From Paenibacillus_E oryzisoli_A (GTDB lineage Bacteria > Bacillota > Bacilli > Paenibacillales > NBRC-103111), in NCBI RefSeq assembly GCF_050467285.1, contig NZ_JBCMUN010000007.1, positions 310,001-374,000 of the forward strand: a DNA stretch of 64,000 bases. The letters run 5' to 3'. Shown one piece after another: positions 9,052-18,741 of this stretch (positions are counted from its first letter, which is position 1; every line of letters starts with the position of its first letter). The notes under the pieces are model-generated. The model was not told the origin of the DNA. It did not search any database and saw only the letters and a program-made list of their open reading frames with translations. A program made the position numbers and the translations under genes.

Positions 9052-10053
9052 TTACCTCGGCGTGAGGCGGTTAAATTTATCCCTCGTTATGCTTCCATGC
9101 AGGCTTTCTCCCTTGACGAACCGCTCCAAATCGGCAATCACGGTTGCGCCTAGACGTGTCTTCCAATAGCCGGAGTACCCGCCGATATGGGGAAGACACA
9201 TGACGTTCGGCAGCTTAAGCAGCGCATGATCCTTATCCAGCGGCTCTTGGGCATATACATCAAGCACGGCGGACAGTCTTCCCGACGCCGCATGCTCCAG
9301 GAGCGCCGATTCGTCCATGATCGGCCCCCTTGCCGTATTGACGATGAGTGATCCATCCTGCACCAGTGCAAGCTCGTTCCGACCAATCATTCCAATCGTG
9401 GCCGGTGTGAGCGTATTATGCAGCGAGATAATTCGGCTTCTGCTCAGCAAATCAGGCAGGCTGCACAATTCCACGCCAAGACCCTCCGCTTCAGCCAAGG
9501 AACAGTTGCGGGAAAATAGCAGAATCTTCGGTGCGTACGGTTGAAGGAGACGGATCACTTCCCTGGATATATCGCCGTATCCGATCAAGCCGATCACCTG
9601 GTTGTACAGGCCCAACACAGTTTCCTTGCTGTTAGCGGACCACCGCCCCTGCTGCAAACCTGCCTGATACCCATGAAGATTCCAAGCTCCGGCCATCATC
9701 ATCGCGATCGCCGCTTCCGCAGTTGATTTGGCTAGCGCCGCATTGGCGTTGACGACGGCGATCTCATGATCGAATATGCATTCCTCGACGATCGGGACAA
9801 CCGTGCCTGCCGCATGGCCCACAAATTTCAAGTTTCCAGCTTGCTCCAGAACCTGTCTCGTTACTTTCGGCGACCCCCAGGAGGTAAGGCAAGCATCGAA
9901 CTCACCAATGTCCGCAGCCAACTGTTCGGATGTATACGGCTTTCCCTCTTCCACCCAAACGACCTCTGAAAATTGTCGCAAGGTATCAATCGCATCGCGT
10001 TGAAAAACCATGTTCTTCAAGCTGCTTTCATAAACGGTTATGAGTGTTTTCAT
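9052..10053 (-). CDS. D-isomer-specific 2-hydroxyacid dehydrogenase family protein
   Basis: 333 residues. The NAD-binding domain has GLIGYGDISREV. The catalytic residues of the family appear as Arg in NTARGPI, Glu in AQEPLD and His in LPHIGGYSG. Longer in-frame starts exist upstream, but ATG 10053 has AAGGAAGG at good spacing and begins the first beta strand (MKTLITVYES), so it is chosen. The family interconverts 2-oxoacids and D-2-hydroxyacids with NAD(P)H. In this setting it probably reduces or oxidises a 2-keto sugar acid derived from uronate cleavage. Its neighbours are the sugar isomerase upstream and the beta-helix protein downstream. Confidence 0.85.
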   Translation of the reverse strand: MKTLITVYESSLKNMVFQRDAIDTLRQFSEVVWVEEGKPYTSEQLAADIGEFDACLTSWGSPKVTRQVLEQAGNLKFVGHAAGTVVPIVEECIFDHEIAVVNANAALAKSTAEAAIAMMMAGAWNLHGYQAGLQQGRWSANSKETVLGLYNQVIGLIGYGDISREVIRLLQPYAPKILLFSRNCSLAEAEGLGVELCSLPDLLSRSRIISLHNTLTPATIGMIGRNELALVQDGSLIVNTARGPIMDESALLEHAASGRLSAVLDVYAQEPLDKDHALLKLPNVMCLPHIGGYSGYWKTRLGATVIADLERFVKGESLHGSITRDKFNRLTPR

Positions 10054-10099
10054 ACCAACCTTCCTTTTCTCGATGAGATGGCTGTAATTGCAGTTTTTC

Positions 10100-10945
10100 T
10101 CATCTTGTTCTCTCAAGCAGCTTGCGCATGTCATTCGCATATTTCGGCAGTACGACTTCAGCCTCCGCCCACGGAACTCGTAATTCTTCCCGCCATTTGG
10201 GCTCCCATTCGAGCGATAAGTACCCCTCAAACCCGGCTCCCTGCAAAAGTGATACGATACGGGGGATGGGTATATTCCCCTCACCAAAAAACGTATATTC
10301 CCAATCATGCTGCATCGGGTCGTCGAACGGTCGACCGTCTTTCAAATGAATGTGCACGCATCGATTACCAAGCATTGCGATCGTTTCTTCGGGCTCTTCG
10401 CCGTCCTCAAGGGAATGGATAACATCCCATATCACCTTGCAGTTTTCTCTGGCGACATCGCGAAGAAGCGGACTCAGCGCTTTGCCGGTAGCAAATTCAT
10501 TGTGCGTCTCGATCCACACTTCACGTTCGTGAAGCGCTGCATAATCGCATGCCCATTGAATAAATTCCACAATTTTCCCATAGTCGAGCTGCTCCTTTGG
10601 TGCGTCGTACCTTCTGGCGAAATTGCCCAGGAAGATCCGGATGCCGGTGGCCTGCAAACCATTCGCCAGCGGCACCATTTGTTCGAACGCTCGCATGGCA
10701 AGATTCGTTTCTTCCACGGAAGTCCCTTTCACACATACGCTCGAGCCGATATTCGTCACGCTCACACCGGCATTGGCGATCATCGACGAGATCCTCTCCA
10801 CTTCTTCCATGCGGGTAGAAGAAGAAATTTGGAATTCGTCTCCTTCCCGCAACTCGATTCCGGCAAATCCGTGCGTGGTGCAATAGTGGATCAGTTTTTC
10901 GGTACTCCACCCTTCGCAAGGCAGCGTGCTAAACGCAAGCTTCAC
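10100..10945 (-). CDS. Sugar phosphate isomerase/epimerase (xylose-isomerase-like TIM barrel)
   Basis: 281 residues, matching the AP-endonuclease-2/xylose-isomerase TIM barrel. Likely metal ligands are Glu in WIETHNE, Asp in VIWDVIHS, His in HIHLKDG and Glu in LSLEWEPKW. The start is GTG 10945 with AGGAGG seven bases upstream. It lies 11 bases downstream of the membrane AraC regulator, suggesting co-transcription from the importer operon. The reaction is likely isomerisation or epimerisation of a ketose or keto-sugar acid in the cytoplasm. The substrate is not determinable. Confidence 0.82.
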   Translation of the reverse strand: MKLAFSTLPCEGWSTEKLIHYCTTHGFAGIELREGDEFQISSSTRMEEVERISSMIANAGVSVTNIGSSVCVKGTSVEETNLAMRAFEQMVPLANGLQATGIRIFLGNFARRYDAPKEQLDYGKIVEFIQWACDYAALHEREVWIETHNEFATGKALSPLLRDVARENCKVIWDVIHSLEDGEEPEETIAMLGNRCVHIHLKDGRPFDDPMQHDWEYTFFGEGNIPIPRIVSLLQGAGFEGYLSLEWEPKWREELRVPWAEAEVVLPKYANDMRKLLERTR

Positions 10946-10956
10946 TTTAACGCCTC

Positions 10957-13290
10957 CTATCCTTTCGCTTTGTATTGTCCCGGTGTAATTCCTTCATATT
11001 TCTTGAAGGTTCGAATCAAGGCATTGCTGTTATAGAAACCGACTTTCTCAGCCGTTTCGTATATACTTAATCCTTGCATATCGAGCAGTTCCTTCGCTTT
11101 ATCAACTCTGACCCGGTTAATCGCATCGAGCATGCTTTCCCCTGTCTGTTCCTTGATCGTTCGCGACAAATGGCTGGTGCTGATGTCAAAATGGATAGCG
11201 ATCGACGAGAGGCTCAAGTTGACGTCATGATACGATTCGGCAATATAAGCAAGCACCTCATCCTTCAAGTTGGAGCCTCGGCTCTTATTCGCCGACAGAG
11301 AACATACTTGCTCCAGAATGGCCGTCATTTCCTTCTTCATTGCAAAGGCGGTTGCACTTTGAAGAACCCGTGGGACCAGATTCAACGTTTTGACGAAAGC
11401 GTCTTGATCGCCAAAATGCATCTCATCGATCGTTTTCATAATCGTGCCGATCATTTCGAACAACAAGCATTTTACCATTTCGATGGGTAGGCCCGAGTCT
11501 CCCAGATTGGAGTCGAATATTTCGTCCACAACCTGTTTGGCTCTTGCGAAATCCCCGGTTTTGATATAGTTGATCAACTGCCGCTCCTTATCCAGCGGGT
11601 AGAAATATTTGTGTCCGCGATCCGACATACGAAGTTGGTCATAGGTAATGATCTGGTTAGCGCCGTACACCATCTTATATTCAAGCGTCTCCAGCGCATG
11701 CTGGTACGCTTCGGCAATACCGCCGATTCCCTGTCTGGCACCGCTGATCGAAACGGTAAGGTAGATATGGAACCGGTCTTGAATGATCGTCTTCGCCCTC
11801 TTGACGATTCCCTTCAACTCCGACAGTTCCTCGCTTGTAGATGAGCTCCCTTGCAGACTAACCAAACAAGCAATCATCCCGTCCATCTCGGCCGAATAAC
11901 AGCCGTGACGTTCCCGGACCAATTCCTCCACGATATTCTGAATAATCATGTGCACAAATCGAAGCTTCTTCTCTTCGTCATCCTCACTCGAATGATGGAA
12001 AAGAAAAGCGAAATCTTCGATATAAAACAGCATCACGGCAAAGTTGTCGGAATGGAATTGCATCTCGTACGTCGACAAAGCTTCATCGATGGGGATGACA
12101 GATCCCATCCGGCCTTTCATCAGCCGCACTAGAAAGTTGGAGCGTAATATGGCACTTTGTTGTTCCAACTCCCGATGGATGCGATCCCGCTCGTCAAGTG
12201 TGCTGTATATCGCATCCTTGATATAATCGTATTCGTCTCGTGATCGTTCGACGGAGACTTTGGTTTTGCCCGAAAGCAAATGCATAAGCTCCCGCACCGG
12301 ATTGTAGTTGCGACGTGCGAAGAGAACAGCGGCGATTCCCCCGATGAACGTACAGACGATCAAGCTAATAACGGTTAGGTTACGGACATACTTGGCTTTC
12401 TCCATAAAAACTTCGGAAGGAAGAATGGACACGTATTTCCATTTGACAACTTCCGATGATACATAGGACATCGTGACGTTCGCTCCGTCAAACTCCGCCG
12501 AGGTGATACCGCTTCCATTTGTAACCTTGCGATTAATGAGCGGGATTTGTGCCGTGTCGACCGGTTCCGTTGACGCAATCACATGATCACGGTCGTCCAG
12601 GATCAAAACATTCCCACGGTTTACCCATTGCAAATTGCGAATGGCTTCCTGAAAGCGCAGGGCATCGAACATGATCATGATTTTTGCCGACGCTTCGCCC
12701 AGATCGGTCAAAGGAATCGAGCGGGCAAATGCGATTGTCGGAACGGTGCTTCCCGCCTCTGTAATGCGGTTAAGCTTGATATAGTCGCCGAATTGATAAC
12801 TTTCCACCAAATCGTGCCACTGTTGATACGTCATGTTCTCAGTTCCATGTGTCATTCGATAGAACAACTCGTCATCGTTAAAGTAAGTGTCCGCTGAAAT
12901 GACCGAACGTTCATGTTGAAAATAAACATAGAACGCATCCACAAACCCGTTTAATGTGGCGTAAAGTTTGAAATCGTTCAAAATTTCCAGCCGCTTGTAT
13001 TTTTGAGCTGGAGATAGCTGCCCGCGGGTCTGCGCGAGTTCGACGACTTTGGGATTGAGGGCAATCTGCAGGCTGAGACGTTCCACTTCCCGCAATTGCC
13101 CGTCCATGACTTGCTGCACCTGCTTCAGCAAAGCAAGATTGGAACGGTTGATTTCATTTTCGATAACGCTGCCCGAGCCAAAATACACCAGGATGCTGAA
13201 GATATTCGAAATGAACAGGATCAAGGCATATGAGGCAATCCATGAAAGTAATACACTGCGCCGAAGTGATCGATTGCGGTCTGCCTGCAT
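10957..13290 (-). CDS. Membrane-anchored AraC family sensor-regulator (YesN-like output)
   Basis: About 777 residues. Transmembrane helix 1 is near residues 15-37 (WIASYALILFISNIFSILV). An extracytoplasmic sensor of about 260 residues follows, then transmembrane helix 2 (ISLIVCTFIGGIAAVLFA). A linker and cytoplasmic region lead to a C-terminal AraC double helix-turn-helix ending TFKKYEGITPGQYKAKG. This one-polypeptide design senses extracellular oligosaccharide, or the loaded binding protein, and binds DNA directly. It directly follows the permease genes of the 16856-13318 importer. Two ATGs compete: 13299 is only two bases from AAGGAG, whereas 13290 is 11 bases away, so 13290 is preferred. 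Confidence 0.9.
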   Translation of the reverse strand: MQADRNRSLRRSVLLSWIASYALILFISNIFSILVYFGSGSVIENEINRSNLALLKQVQQVMDGQLREVERLSLQIALNPKVVELAQTRGQLSPAQKYKRLEILNDFKLYATLNGFVDAFYVYFQHERSVISADTYFNDDELFYRMTHGTENMTYQQWHDLVESYQFGDYIKLNRITEAGSTVPTIAFARSIPLTDLGEASAKIMIMFDALRFQEAIRNLQWVNRGNVLILDDRDHVIASTEPVDTAQIPLINRKVTNGSGITSAEFDGANVTMSYVSSEVVKWKYVSILPSEVFMEKAKYVRNLTVISLIVCTFIGGIAAVLFARRNYNPVRELMHLLSGKTKVSVERSRDEYDYIKDAIYSTLDERDRIHRELEQQSAILRSNFLVRLMKGRMGSVIPIDEALSTYEMQFHSDNFAVMLFYIEDFAFLFHHSSEDDEEKKLRFVHMIIQNIVEELVRERHGCYSAEMDGMIACLVSLQGSSSTSEELSELKGIVKRAKTIIQDRFHIYLTVSISGARQGIGGIAEAYQHALETLEYKMVYGANQIITYDQLRMSDRGHKYFYPLDKERQLINYIKTGDFARAKQVVDEIFDSNLGDSGLPIEMVKCLLFEMIGTIMKTIDEMHFGDQDAFVKTLNLVPRVLQSATAFAMKKEMTAILEQVCSLSANKSRGSNLKDEVLAYIAESYHDVNLSLSSIAIHFDISTSHLSRTIKEQTGESMLDAINRVRVDKAKELLDMQGLSIYETAEKVGFYNSNALIRTFKKYEGITPGQYKAKG

Positions 13291-13317
13291 ATGCTGCATA
13301 TCTCCTTCATCGTTGGT

Positions 13318-14205
13318 CTATTCCTTCAATGCGCCAATCATGACGCCTTTTACGAAGTATCTTTGCAGAAACGGATAAATCACCAATATCGGAAACGTCG
13401 CCACGACAATAGTCGCATATTTTATGCTTTCGCTGACGGATTGTTTGTCGAGGCTCCCTACTCCTGTCATCATACTGTCCGTATTATTCTGGATGAGAAT
13501 TTCCCGCAAGATAAGTTGAAGCGGAAACAACTGCCGTTCCCTTAAATAAAGCATCGCATTGAACCACGCGTTCCAATGTCCTACGCCGTAAAAGAGGATC
13601 ATAACAGACAGAATCGGCATCGAGAGCGGAATGACAATGCGAAATAGGAGACCAAAGTCATTCGCACCATCAATTTTGGCCGATTCCAGAAGACTGTCCG
13701 GAATTTGCTTGAACGAGGTTCTCATAATGATGAGGTTCCAAGTGGAAATCATTCCGGGAATGATCAAAGCAAATAAGGAATTTTTGAGATGGAGCGTCTT
13801 ATAGACGAGCAAATAGGTCGGAATAAGGCCACCGCTGAAATACATCGTAAAGACGATAAGCAGCATCAGAATCTTGTTCCAATATACCTGTTTTCTCGAC
13901 AATACATAAGCACCCATGGCGGTCATGAATACATTCAGAATTGTACCAAATACAACGATAAAGAGCGTATTCCGGAAGCCGGTCCCGATATTCGGATTGT
14001 TGAGTACAAGACGGTAAGCTTCCCATTGGAGGCCGAGTGGAAACAACAACGGGCCTTGATGGCTCATTAATTGGTCCGCATTGCTAAGCGATGCTGCAAT
14101 CACATGAATGATCGGGTACAGCGTCGCGGCGCCCAGGAACAACAGGAGGATGGCATTGCCCCCGTCGAAAATATGCTCGGCAATACTTTTTCTATATACA
14201 GTCAT
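13318..14205 (-). CDS. Carbohydrate ABC transporter permease (LplC/MalG type)
   Basis: 295-residue inner-membrane permease with six hydrophobic segments. The ATPase-docking EAA loop appears as LLESAKIDGANDFGLLFRI. The C-terminus ends GVMIGALKE, typical of the MalG-side subunit. ATG 14205 has AAAGGAG nine bases upstream; an earlier in-frame ATG at 14226 would overlap the upstream gene and lacks that spacing. It pairs with the permease at 14220-15128 and the lipoprotein at 15249-16856. No ATPase gene is nearby, as is usual for this transporter class, which borrows a shared MsmX-like ATPase. Confidence 0.92.
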   Translation of the reverse strand: MTVYRKSIAEHIFDGGNAILLLFLGAATLYPIIHVIAASLSNADQLMSHQGPLLFPLGLQWEAYRLVLNNPNIGTGFRNTLFIVVFGTILNVFMTAMGAYVLSRKQVYWNKILMLLIVFTMYFSGGLIPTYLLVYKTLHLKNSLFALIIPGMISTWNLIIMRTSFKQIPDSLLESAKIDGANDFGLLFRIVIPLSMPILSVMILFYGVGHWNAWFNAMLYLRERQLFPLQLILREILIQNNTDSMMTGVGSLDKQSVSESIKYATIVVATFPILVIYPFLQRYFVKGVMIGALKE

Positions 14206-14219
14206 ACGGGCATGCTCCT

Positions 14220-15128
14220 TTACCATAAGCTGTTTTCGCTTGTACGTCTTGCAAGTCCGTTGGCAGCGATTAACAGGATGAAATTGATGAGCGATTGGAA
14301 CAAGCCGATGGCGCTGCTATAGCTGTATTCCCCTCCCGTAAGTCCGCTTCGATAAACGAATGATGAGATAACATCAGCCGTTTCATACGTATTCGGATTA
14401 TACAGCAGGATTACCTTCTCGAACCCGACATCCATCATATGACCGATTTTCAAAATCAGCAGGATGACGACAACCGGCATAATGCCCGGCAAGGTGACAA
14501 ACTGCATCTGCTTAAATCGCCCTGCGCCTTCTACAGTAGCCGCTTCATACAGATCGGGATTGATGCCGCTCAAGGCAGCTAGGTAAATGATTGAGCCCCA
14601 CCCGATTTCCTGCCAGATGCCGGAACTGATGAAGATCGTGCGAAAATTTCCTGCATCCGACAACAACGCCGTTCGGGACCCGCCCAGCCAAACCACAAGA
14701 TCCGTGATAATGCCGCTTCGGCTTGTAAAATCGACCACCATGCCACACACGACGACCACCGAAATAAAGTGCGGCAAATACGCGACGGTCTGAATGATCC
14801 CCTTGAACCATTTGAGTCGTATTTCATTCAGAAGCAGTGCGAGCACGATGGGCGCCGGGAACCCCCAGAGCAATTGAAACACGTTCAGGAGCAGCGTATT
14901 TCTAAGAAGGCGCCAAAAATAGTAACTGTTCAGAAACACCTTGAAATGCTCGAAGCCCACCCAAGGACTGTCCCAAATGCTTTTAGCTATGTTGAATTCC
15001 TTGAACGCAATGACCGCACCGTACATCGGAAAATAATGAAAAATCGCATAGTAGGCCACAACGGGGACAGCCATGAAGTATATGATTCGATTTCGCAGGA
15101 AATCTTTCTTTAGGAATTGCAAGTACAT
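14220..15128 (-). CDS. Carbohydrate ABC transporter permease (LplB/MalF type)
   Basis: 302 residues with about six membrane helices, a first helix near 17-37 and the EAA loop LYEAATVEGAGRFKQMQFV. It forms the heterodimeric channel with the downstream permease. ATG 15128 has GGAGGA about seven bases upstream. A 120-base gap with a small hairpin separates it from the binding-protein gene. That layout is common where more binding protein than channel is made. Confidence 0.92.
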   Translation of the reverse strand: MYLQFLKKDFLRNRIIYFMAVPVVAYYAIFHYFPMYGAVIAFKEFNIAKSIWDSPWVGFEHFKVFLNSYYFWRLLRNTLLLNVFQLLWGFPAPIVLALLLNEIRLKWFKGIIQTVAYLPHFISVVVVCGMVVDFTSRSGIITDLVVWLGGSRTALLSDAGNFRTIFISSGIWQEIGWGSIIYLAALSGINPDLYEAATVEGAGRFKQMQFVTLPGIMPVVVILLILKIGHMMDVGFEKVILLYNPNTYETADVISSFVYRSGLTGGEYSYSSAIGLFQSLINFILLIAANGLARRTSENSLW

Positions 15129-15204
15129 CGCCTATCCTCCTCCCTCAAGCAGTGATCAAATGCAACAGCGATAACAGGAGGAAGGTTCCGTGTCTATCAA
15201 CGGA

Positions 15205-15244
15205 TGCACAGGATAAACACGGCAAACGATTCCTCTGCTGTGCA
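15205..15244 (-). other. Intercistronic hairpin between binding-protein and permease genes
   Basis: TGCACAG (15205-15211) and CTGTGCA (15238-15244) form a seven-pair stem with a long loop. There is no T run, so it looks more like an mRNA 3'-end stabiliser or weak attenuator than a terminator. Comparable, stronger hairpins lie at the same junction of two other importers (40238-40270 and 62183-62210). Confidence 0.4.
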
Positions 15245-15248
15245 TGGA

Positions 15249-16856
15249 TTACTGCCGTTTGTTATAACGATCGAGGGCAGCCTGCTTCAGCTCGATTGCC
15301 CGATCCACATTCAGTTTTTTCAGCTGGCCGACGAATTTATCGTATTGATCGAGTGATTCCCCGCCCATGATAAACTTCGTCGTCATTTCGGTGGTGTATG
15401 TTTTCAGATCGTTCGCAATTTTGGAGAGCTCTGTGGCTTCGTCCGGCGAATTTGAAATCGGCGGAATTAATACTTTCAGTGCATTGTTCGAATACTTGGC
15501 CCATAAATTCAAGGCTTCCTTCTGCTGTGGGTATGCATAATACTGCTCCTGATAACGATCGTCGGAATAACCCGGAGCAGGGGCAGTCGCGCGGGTATAC
15601 TTGGCGAGCGCACTCGCAACCGGCAATTTGTCCGGATTTTTCATGATTAAATCGGTATACGTAGGCAAGCCGTTCTCCATTTTATACGTTTGCCCTTCGA
15701 TTCCGAAGGTCGACAGCAAATGGCCTTCTTTGCCATAAAAATAGTCCAGGTATTTCACGGTTTCGATCGGGTTTTTGTTAGCCGTCGTAATCGCGGCTGC
15801 ACCGCCTGACGTACCGTAATCCCATTCGCGGCGGATGAATTTCGGCTCGTCGCCTTTTTTCAGAACCGGATACTGCGCGGCAACCAAATTAACGTTAGGC
15901 TCTTTACTCTTCATAGCGTCGATATATCTTCCGATGCTTCCCCCTACGAAGCCGAGAATGGCGCCGGATTTGTCGCCCGTAATATTGGCGTCGAGCATCT
16001 TGGAATCGTTTGTGGCAAAGTCCGGATCGATCAGCCCTTCCTTATACCACCTGCTGAACGTCGCGATGAAATCCTTATAGGCCGGCTCCGCCGGTCCGTA
16101 TTTGATTTTTCCGTTATCAACGTAGAAGTCATTCGTAATACCGAATGCCTCGAGAAAACCGTAAACGACTCCCAATTGGCCATAGTTGAACGTATAAGGT
16201 GCTTTCGCGCCTTTCTTCTCTTTAAATGCACGAAGCGTCTTTTCCCAGTCATCCATCGTTTCCGGCATGCTTAGCCCCAGTTCATCCAGCCAATCTTTTC
16301 GAATAACAGGGCCGCTGAACACGCGGCTTTTCGTAACTGTGAGAAACGGAAACGAAAATATATCTCCGTTGTCCGTGCGCATTTGCTTTTTGATTTCCGG
16401 ATTCTCGTCCATGATCTTCTTCAAATTGGGGGCATACTTGTCGATCAAGTCGTTTAACTTGATGATAACGCCATCCTGGATCGCCTTCGTCGGGCTGCCC
16501 GGATACGTAAGCCAGTTCGTCTCAATGACATCAGGCAAATCATGCGAAGCGATCATCAATTTAAATTGTTCATCCACCTGGTTGGCAGCCGGATGCTTAA
16601 ATTGCATTTTGATTTGCGTCCGTTTCTCCATTTCCTTGTACATGTCAATCTGGCCCAAGTCGGATACAACTGCGCCTATAACCGGGTTTAATGGCGCCCA
16701 ATACGTTAAGGTGATCGGCTTTGCCGGCTCCGATGTTTTACTGCTAGCCGAAGGTTCGCTCTCGCTGCCATTACTGGTGCAACCGGCGACGATGCCAAGC
16801 ACTGCCACGAGCGAAACTCCCATAGCCACCGACCGTCTCAATTTATAATTGTTCAT
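15249..16856 (-). CDS. Extracellular solute-binding lipoprotein of a carbohydrate ABC importer (LplA-like)
   Basis: 535 residues with a lipoprotein signal (lipobox VAGC near residue 26) followed by a Ser/Glu-rich linker. The mature part, from ITLTYWAPLNPVIG, is the type-1 bilobal fold of long LplA-like oligosaccharide-binding proteins. It captures oligosaccharide outside the membrane for the two permeases downstream. ATG 16856 has GAAGGGG seven bases upstream. The upstream region carries a candidate activator-dependent promoter resembling those of the third importer and the GH63 operon (see 16878-16920). Confidence 0.92.
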   Translation of the reverse strand: MNNYKLRRSVAMGVSLVAVLGIVAGCTSNGSESEPSASSKTSEPAKPITLTYWAPLNPVIGAVVSDLGQIDMYKEMEKRTQIKMQFKHPAANQVDEQFKLMIASHDLPDVIETNWLTYPGSPTKAIQDGVIIKLNDLIDKYAPNLKKIMDENPEIKKQMRTDNGDIFSFPFLTVTKSRVFSGPVIRKDWLDELGLSMPETMDDWEKTLRAFKEKKGAKAPYTFNYGQLGVVYGFLEAFGITNDFYVDNGKIKYGPAEPAYKDFIATFSRWYKEGLIDPDFATNDSKMLDANITGDKSGAILGFVGGSIGRYIDAMKSKEPNVNLVAAQYPVLKKGDEPKFIRREWDYGTSGGAAAITTANKNPIETVKYLDYFYGKEGHLLSTFGIEGQTYKMENGLPTYTDLIMKNPDKLPVASALAKYTRATAPAPGYSDDRYQEQYYAYPQQKEALNLWAKYSNNALKVLIPPISNSPDEATELSKIANDLKTYTTEMTTKFIMGGESLDQYDKFVGQLKKLNVDRAIELKQAALDRYNKRQ

Positions 16857-16877
16857 TCGGATACCCCTTCGATCTTG

Positions 16878-16920
16878 TTATAGTCTGGCGTTCGATGTGC
16901 GCATCATCTACCGCAAGATT
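16878..16920 (-). promoter_or_regulatory. Candidate activator-dependent promoter of the 16856 importer operon
   Basis: On the minus strand AATCTTGCGGTAGATG is followed about 37 bases from its start by CTATAAC. This resembles the AATCTTG-AGATTG and TTATAAC parts of the 120-bp elements at 41982-42101 and 51324-51443, but the -35 box is poor. The rest of the gap, 16921-17080, shows nothing else recognisable. Confidence 0.35.
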
Positions 16921-17080
16921 ACTGTATCCCAAGCGAGAAAGTAAATGTTCAATTTGCATCGCCGATCATCAAAAACGGGTAATTCCTTCACTATGATTAG
17001 GTTTATGATCATCAAAAAGAATCTGATATCTCTAATATTGTTTCCTCCCCCTGTTCCATGACAAATAAGTTTTGAAGTGC

Positions 17081-17116
17081 AAGAAGCCAGCAAACCTAAG
17101 CGTTTGCTGGCTTCTT
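17081..17116 (-). terminator. Strong hairpin terminator after the second binding-protein gene
   Basis: A perfect 15-pair stem (17081-17095 against 17102-17116) with a six-base loop. The arm ends in CTTCTT on the minus strand, but no long T run follows. It sits 38 bases past the stop of the 17155-18705 gene and ends that importer operon. Confidence 0.7.
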
Positions 17117-17154
17117 TGCGCACCGGGGTAATACGTCATACTGTCAGTTAGTGT

Positions 17155-18705
17155 CTACTTCTTCCGCTTAGCGTACTCCGCGTTGATCTCCTCGATTCCC
17201 TGATCACCGCCGGACTTCCGCCATTTCTCGATCTCGCTATTCCAGCCGTTATCATCGATTTCGCCCAGAATGTATTTGACCTTCGCATCATTGCGAATTT
17301 TGTCCAGCTCACCGCTCTTCTCAGACAGTGTCGCAGAAATCAACGAAGCCGCCGGATTCGGAACCGCGATGGACACGTTCTCCTTGAACATTGTCTTTAA
17401 CTTCTGCTCGAGGGGTGTACTCACGCCTTCGAGAGGAGCATCTGTATTCATGACAATGCTCAGCTGCGGCACAGGAAGCAGGTCGTCCACCTTCAGTTTC
17501 TGCTCCGACTCCGTGCTGACCGCTTTCCCGTTTTCCAGGTGGTAATGTTTGCCCTCTACGCCCCAGTTGAGCAAGTTGGCAATATCCGGCTGAAACATCT
17601 TATCGAAGAACGCCAGTATCGCTCGCATCTCGGCTTCGGTTTTAATTGACTTTTTCGGGAACATGAAAATACCGTTGTAACCGGAGGAAGCCAGAATCCG
17701 CTCTCCCTTTGGCCCTTGAATACGCGAAACGATATCGGCAGCTCCGTTCGGATTCAGCTTCTTGATCTCCCGGTCGTTGCCGACGACATCGTCAATCGCC
17801 GTGGAGATAATGGCCCCGCCCTTGCCATTCTCGAACAATGCCTTACTCTGATTCCCCTCCGACACGGCGAAATCCGGATTCATTAGCTTCTCCTGAAAGA
17901 GCCGGCGGTAAAACTTCAAAGCGTCCAAGTATGCTTTTGTCGTAAAGCTCGGAACGAGTTTTCCGTCCTGCAGCTCCCAGCCATTGCCCGCCCCGAAGAA
18001 ACCGGAGAGCATGTCTAGATCGGCAATCCCCTTGCGTGAGATCAGCCCATAGGTATCGTTTTTGCCGTTTTTATCCGGGTCATTCAGCGTAAATGCCTTT
18101 AAGACGTTATACAACTCATCGATCGTCTTCGGCTCCTGAAGCCCCAGCGCATCGAGCCAGTCTTTGCGGAAAATGATGCCGCCGCGCGCAATGACACGGG
18201 GACGATATAACGCGTAAAGCTTCCCGTCGTGGGATACGTTCTCGAGCACGTCCTTGTTCAGCTTGGACAGATTCGGATAATCCTTGAGCATCGGCCCGAT
18301 CTCCCAGAACGCTCCGGAGCGAACGCCGTTCAAGATGCTTGGCGCATAGTTGCCGCCATCCAGATTGGCAATGACCGTTACCTGAGGCAGATCATTGGAG
18401 GCCAAGCTGACCGACAACTTATCCTTGTATGCGGCATTCGGCACCCAGGTGATATTCATCTTCGTATTGGTCAGTTCCTCCAGCTTCTTGAAGACAGGGT
18501 TGTCAGCCTTCGGCGGCTCCGTTGAGAAATAAGGAAGCATGAACGAAATCGTCGCGGGCCCCTGCGAAGCAGCCGGGCTATTCGTGTTCTGAGCTCCCCC
18601 CGTCGCAGCCGGCGTATCCGTTGCATCTCCGCAGGCCGACAGCAGACTGAGTGAGAGCACTGTCAAGCATACTCCGGCTTTTACGCGCTTCTTCTTGTTT
18701 AACAT
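17155..18705 (-). CDS. Extracellular solute-binding lipoprotein (second importer)
   Basis: 516 residues. The signal ends at the lipobox LSAC (residue 25), followed by a Thr/Ala/Asn-rich linker. The bilobal binding domain starts at ISFMLPYFSTEPPKADNPV. It is of the LplA-like family, clearly paralogous to the 15249-16856 protein but not a recent duplicate. Here the binding-protein gene comes last in its operon, after the two permeases, with a 36-base gap and no hairpin. That is the reverse of the other three importers. The start has GGGAGA nine bases upstream. Confidence 0.92.
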   Translation of the reverse strand: MLNKKKRVKAGVCLTVLSLSLLSACGDATDTPAATGGAQNTNSPAASQGPATISFMLPYFSTEPPKADNPVFKKLEELTNTKMNITWVPNAAYKDKLSVSLASNDLPQVTVIANLDGGNYAPSILNGVRSGAFWEIGPMLKDYPNLSKLNKDVLENVSHDGKLYALYRPRVIARGGIIFRKDWLDALGLQEPKTIDELYNVLKAFTLNDPDKNGKNDTYGLISRKGIADLDMLSGFFGAGNGWELQDGKLVPSFTTKAYLDALKFYRRLFQEKLMNPDFAVSEGNQSKALFENGKGGAIISTAIDDVVGNDREIKKLNPNGAADIVSRIQGPKGERILASSGYNGIFMFPKKSIKTEAEMRAILAFFDKMFQPDIANLLNWGVEGKHYHLENGKAVSTESEQKLKVDDLLPVPQLSIVMNTDAPLEGVSTPLEQKLKTMFKENVSIAVPNPAASLISATLSEKSGELDKIRNDAKVKYILGEIDDNGWNSEIEKWRKSGGDQGIEEINAEYAKRKK

Positions 18706-18741
18706 GTTAAACCATCTCCCTATTCGTTATTATAATAGATT

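Noticed and set aside
9052..10308. Longer 418-codon reading of the D-2-hydroxyacid dehydrogenase
   Set aside because: The added N-terminus is Cys/Arg-rich, overlaps the isomerase gene and has no ribosome site; ATG 10053 has AAGGAAGG.
7733..11035. Long plus-strand frames of 230 and 242 codons (7733-8425 and 10307-11035)
   Set aside because: Both lie antisense to the beta-helix, isomerase and regulator genes and show no domain, ribosome site or promoter.
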